Origin: Candidatus Magasanikbacteria bacterium CG1_02_32_51
GTDB taxonomy: Bacteria; Patescibacteriota; Patescibacteriia; Magasanikbacterales; UBA922
Length of the DNA: 12,282 nucleotides
Assembly (NCBI GenBank): GCA_001871435.1
Contig: MNVC01000006.1
Span: forward strand, 1-12,282
Direction of reading: 5' to 3'
How positions within the stretch are numbered: position 1 is the first letter of the stretch; each line of letters opens with the position of its first letter. This document shows positions 12,032 to 12,282 of the stretch, piece by piece. The notes beneath the pieces were generated by a model. That model ran no database searches and had not been told where the DNA came from. It worked only from the letters and a program-made list of their open reading frames with translations. The translations under genes and the position numbers were made by a program.

Positions 12032-12153
12032 GCGTACAACCGATCCGCGTAAAATAATGATCGGTCACAACCTGGCGCAAGCGATTGAGATAACTACACT
12101 CTCGCTTGCGCCCCCTACCAGAGCAGTTGATATTTCAACGATTCTGGCAGGGG
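12032..12153 (+). repeat. Three-hairpin 3' element, copy C
   Basis: Hairpin 1: ACCGATC (12039-12045) with GATCGGT (12059-12065), perfect, with two extra loop bases compared with copy B. Hairpin 2: GGCGCAAGCGA (12074-12084) with TCGCTTGCGCC (12102-12112). Hairpin 3: CTACCAGA (12115-12122) with TCTGGCAG (12143-12150), inner GTTGA (12126-12130) with TCAAC (12135-12139), loop TATT. By eye copies B and C differ at fewer than about ten substitutions plus a 2-base gap. Here a further plus-strand ORF begins 55 bp downstream with no visible promoter of its own, so this copy probably lies between genes of one transcript. Confidence 0.88.
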
Positions 12154-12207
12154 CTGGATACACCGCAATTTCGCGGAGTCCTATACAACCCTGATGGAGA
12201 AAGAGAC

Positions 12208-12282
12208 ATGAAAACGATAACCTATTTCCTGACAAAGCGACATCCTTGTGCGAAGGATATCGCGGCCTTTACTGGCCTCGGC
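12208..12282 (+). CDS. Start of a further ORF, cut by the window end
   Basis: An open frame of 25 codons begins MKTITYFLTKRHPCAKDIAA and runs to the last base. GGAG (12196-12199) lies 8 nt upstream of the ATG, the same strong-SD style as the other cargo ORFs, and the codons are GC-rich (GCG, GCC, GGC, CTC). No promoter is visible between element C and this start, so it is likely co-transcribed with the 99-aa ORF. No family can be assigned from 25 residues. Confidence 0.5.
   Translation, partial: MKTITYFLTKRHPCAKDIAAFTGLG

Noticed and set aside
5721..12153. Three-hairpin elements as integron attC sites of a cassette array
   Set aside because: The one-ORF-plus-structured-element layout recalls integron cassettes. 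However, the conserved attC end motifs (RYYYAAC and GTTRRRY) do not occur at equivalent ends in all three copies, the structure is three tandem hairpins rather than one long imperfect one, each unit carries its own promoter and regulator, and no integrase is visible.
5721..12153. CRISPR-like or simple repeat array
   Set aside because: Only three copies, about 120 nt long and 1.4-4.9 kb apart, with genes between them and no cas genes.

Overview
The window runs from a replication-origin neighbourhood into an accessory island. The gene order dnaN-dnaA (minus strand) against rpmH-rnpA-yidD (plus strand) is the conserved bacterial oriC region. The backbone is AT-rich and its genes almost all lack a Shine-Dalgarno sequence; at least two starts (rnpA and the second TrmB gene) sit so close to a -10 box that their mRNAs are probably leaderless. 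yidC does not follow yidD, L34 carries a C-terminal extension, and TrmB-like regulators are abundant. Together these suggest a member of the Candidate Phyla Radiation (Patescibacteria, Parcubacteria-like). That placement is an inference from style, not from a marker-gene tree.

Positions 1-4570 are housekeeping: a bidirectional terminator (56-85), dnaN, a 270-bp gap with DnaA-box-like sites, dnaA, a second gap with DnaA-box-like sites and a perfect 11-bp hairpin, then rpmH, rnpA, yidD and a small DUF167/YggU-like gene ending at another bidirectional terminator.

Positions 4571-12282 hold the unusual part. One layout occurs three times: a TrmB-family regulator on the minus strand; a short AT-rich divergent intergenic region with promoters and palindromes; a plus-strand ORF that is GC-rich and has a strong Shine-Dalgarno; and, directly after its stop codon, a conserved ~120-nt element that can fold into three consecutive hairpins. 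Units: (1) TrmB 4587-5375, 65-aa ORF 5515-5712, element 5721-5839; (2) TrmB 9022-9822, 208-aa receiver-like protein 10026-10652, element 10662-10781; (3) TrmB 10795-11535, 99-aa ORF 11718-12017, element 12032-12153. A fourth strong-SD ORF starts at 12208 and runs off the window. The three plus-strand proteins are unrelated to each other, whereas the 3' element and the regulator family are shared. This looks like a modular, regulated cassette system.

Between units 1 and 2 lies a two-gene AT-rich operon: a methyltransferase fused to a degenerate short-chain-dehydrogenase domain (5883-7412) and a D-2-hydroxyacid-dehydrogenase-like protein (7426-8958) in which all three expected catalytic residues appear replaced. 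Its most likely promoter has its -35 box inside the third hairpin of element 1. No tRNA, rRNA, CRISPR array, transposase or integrase was seen.
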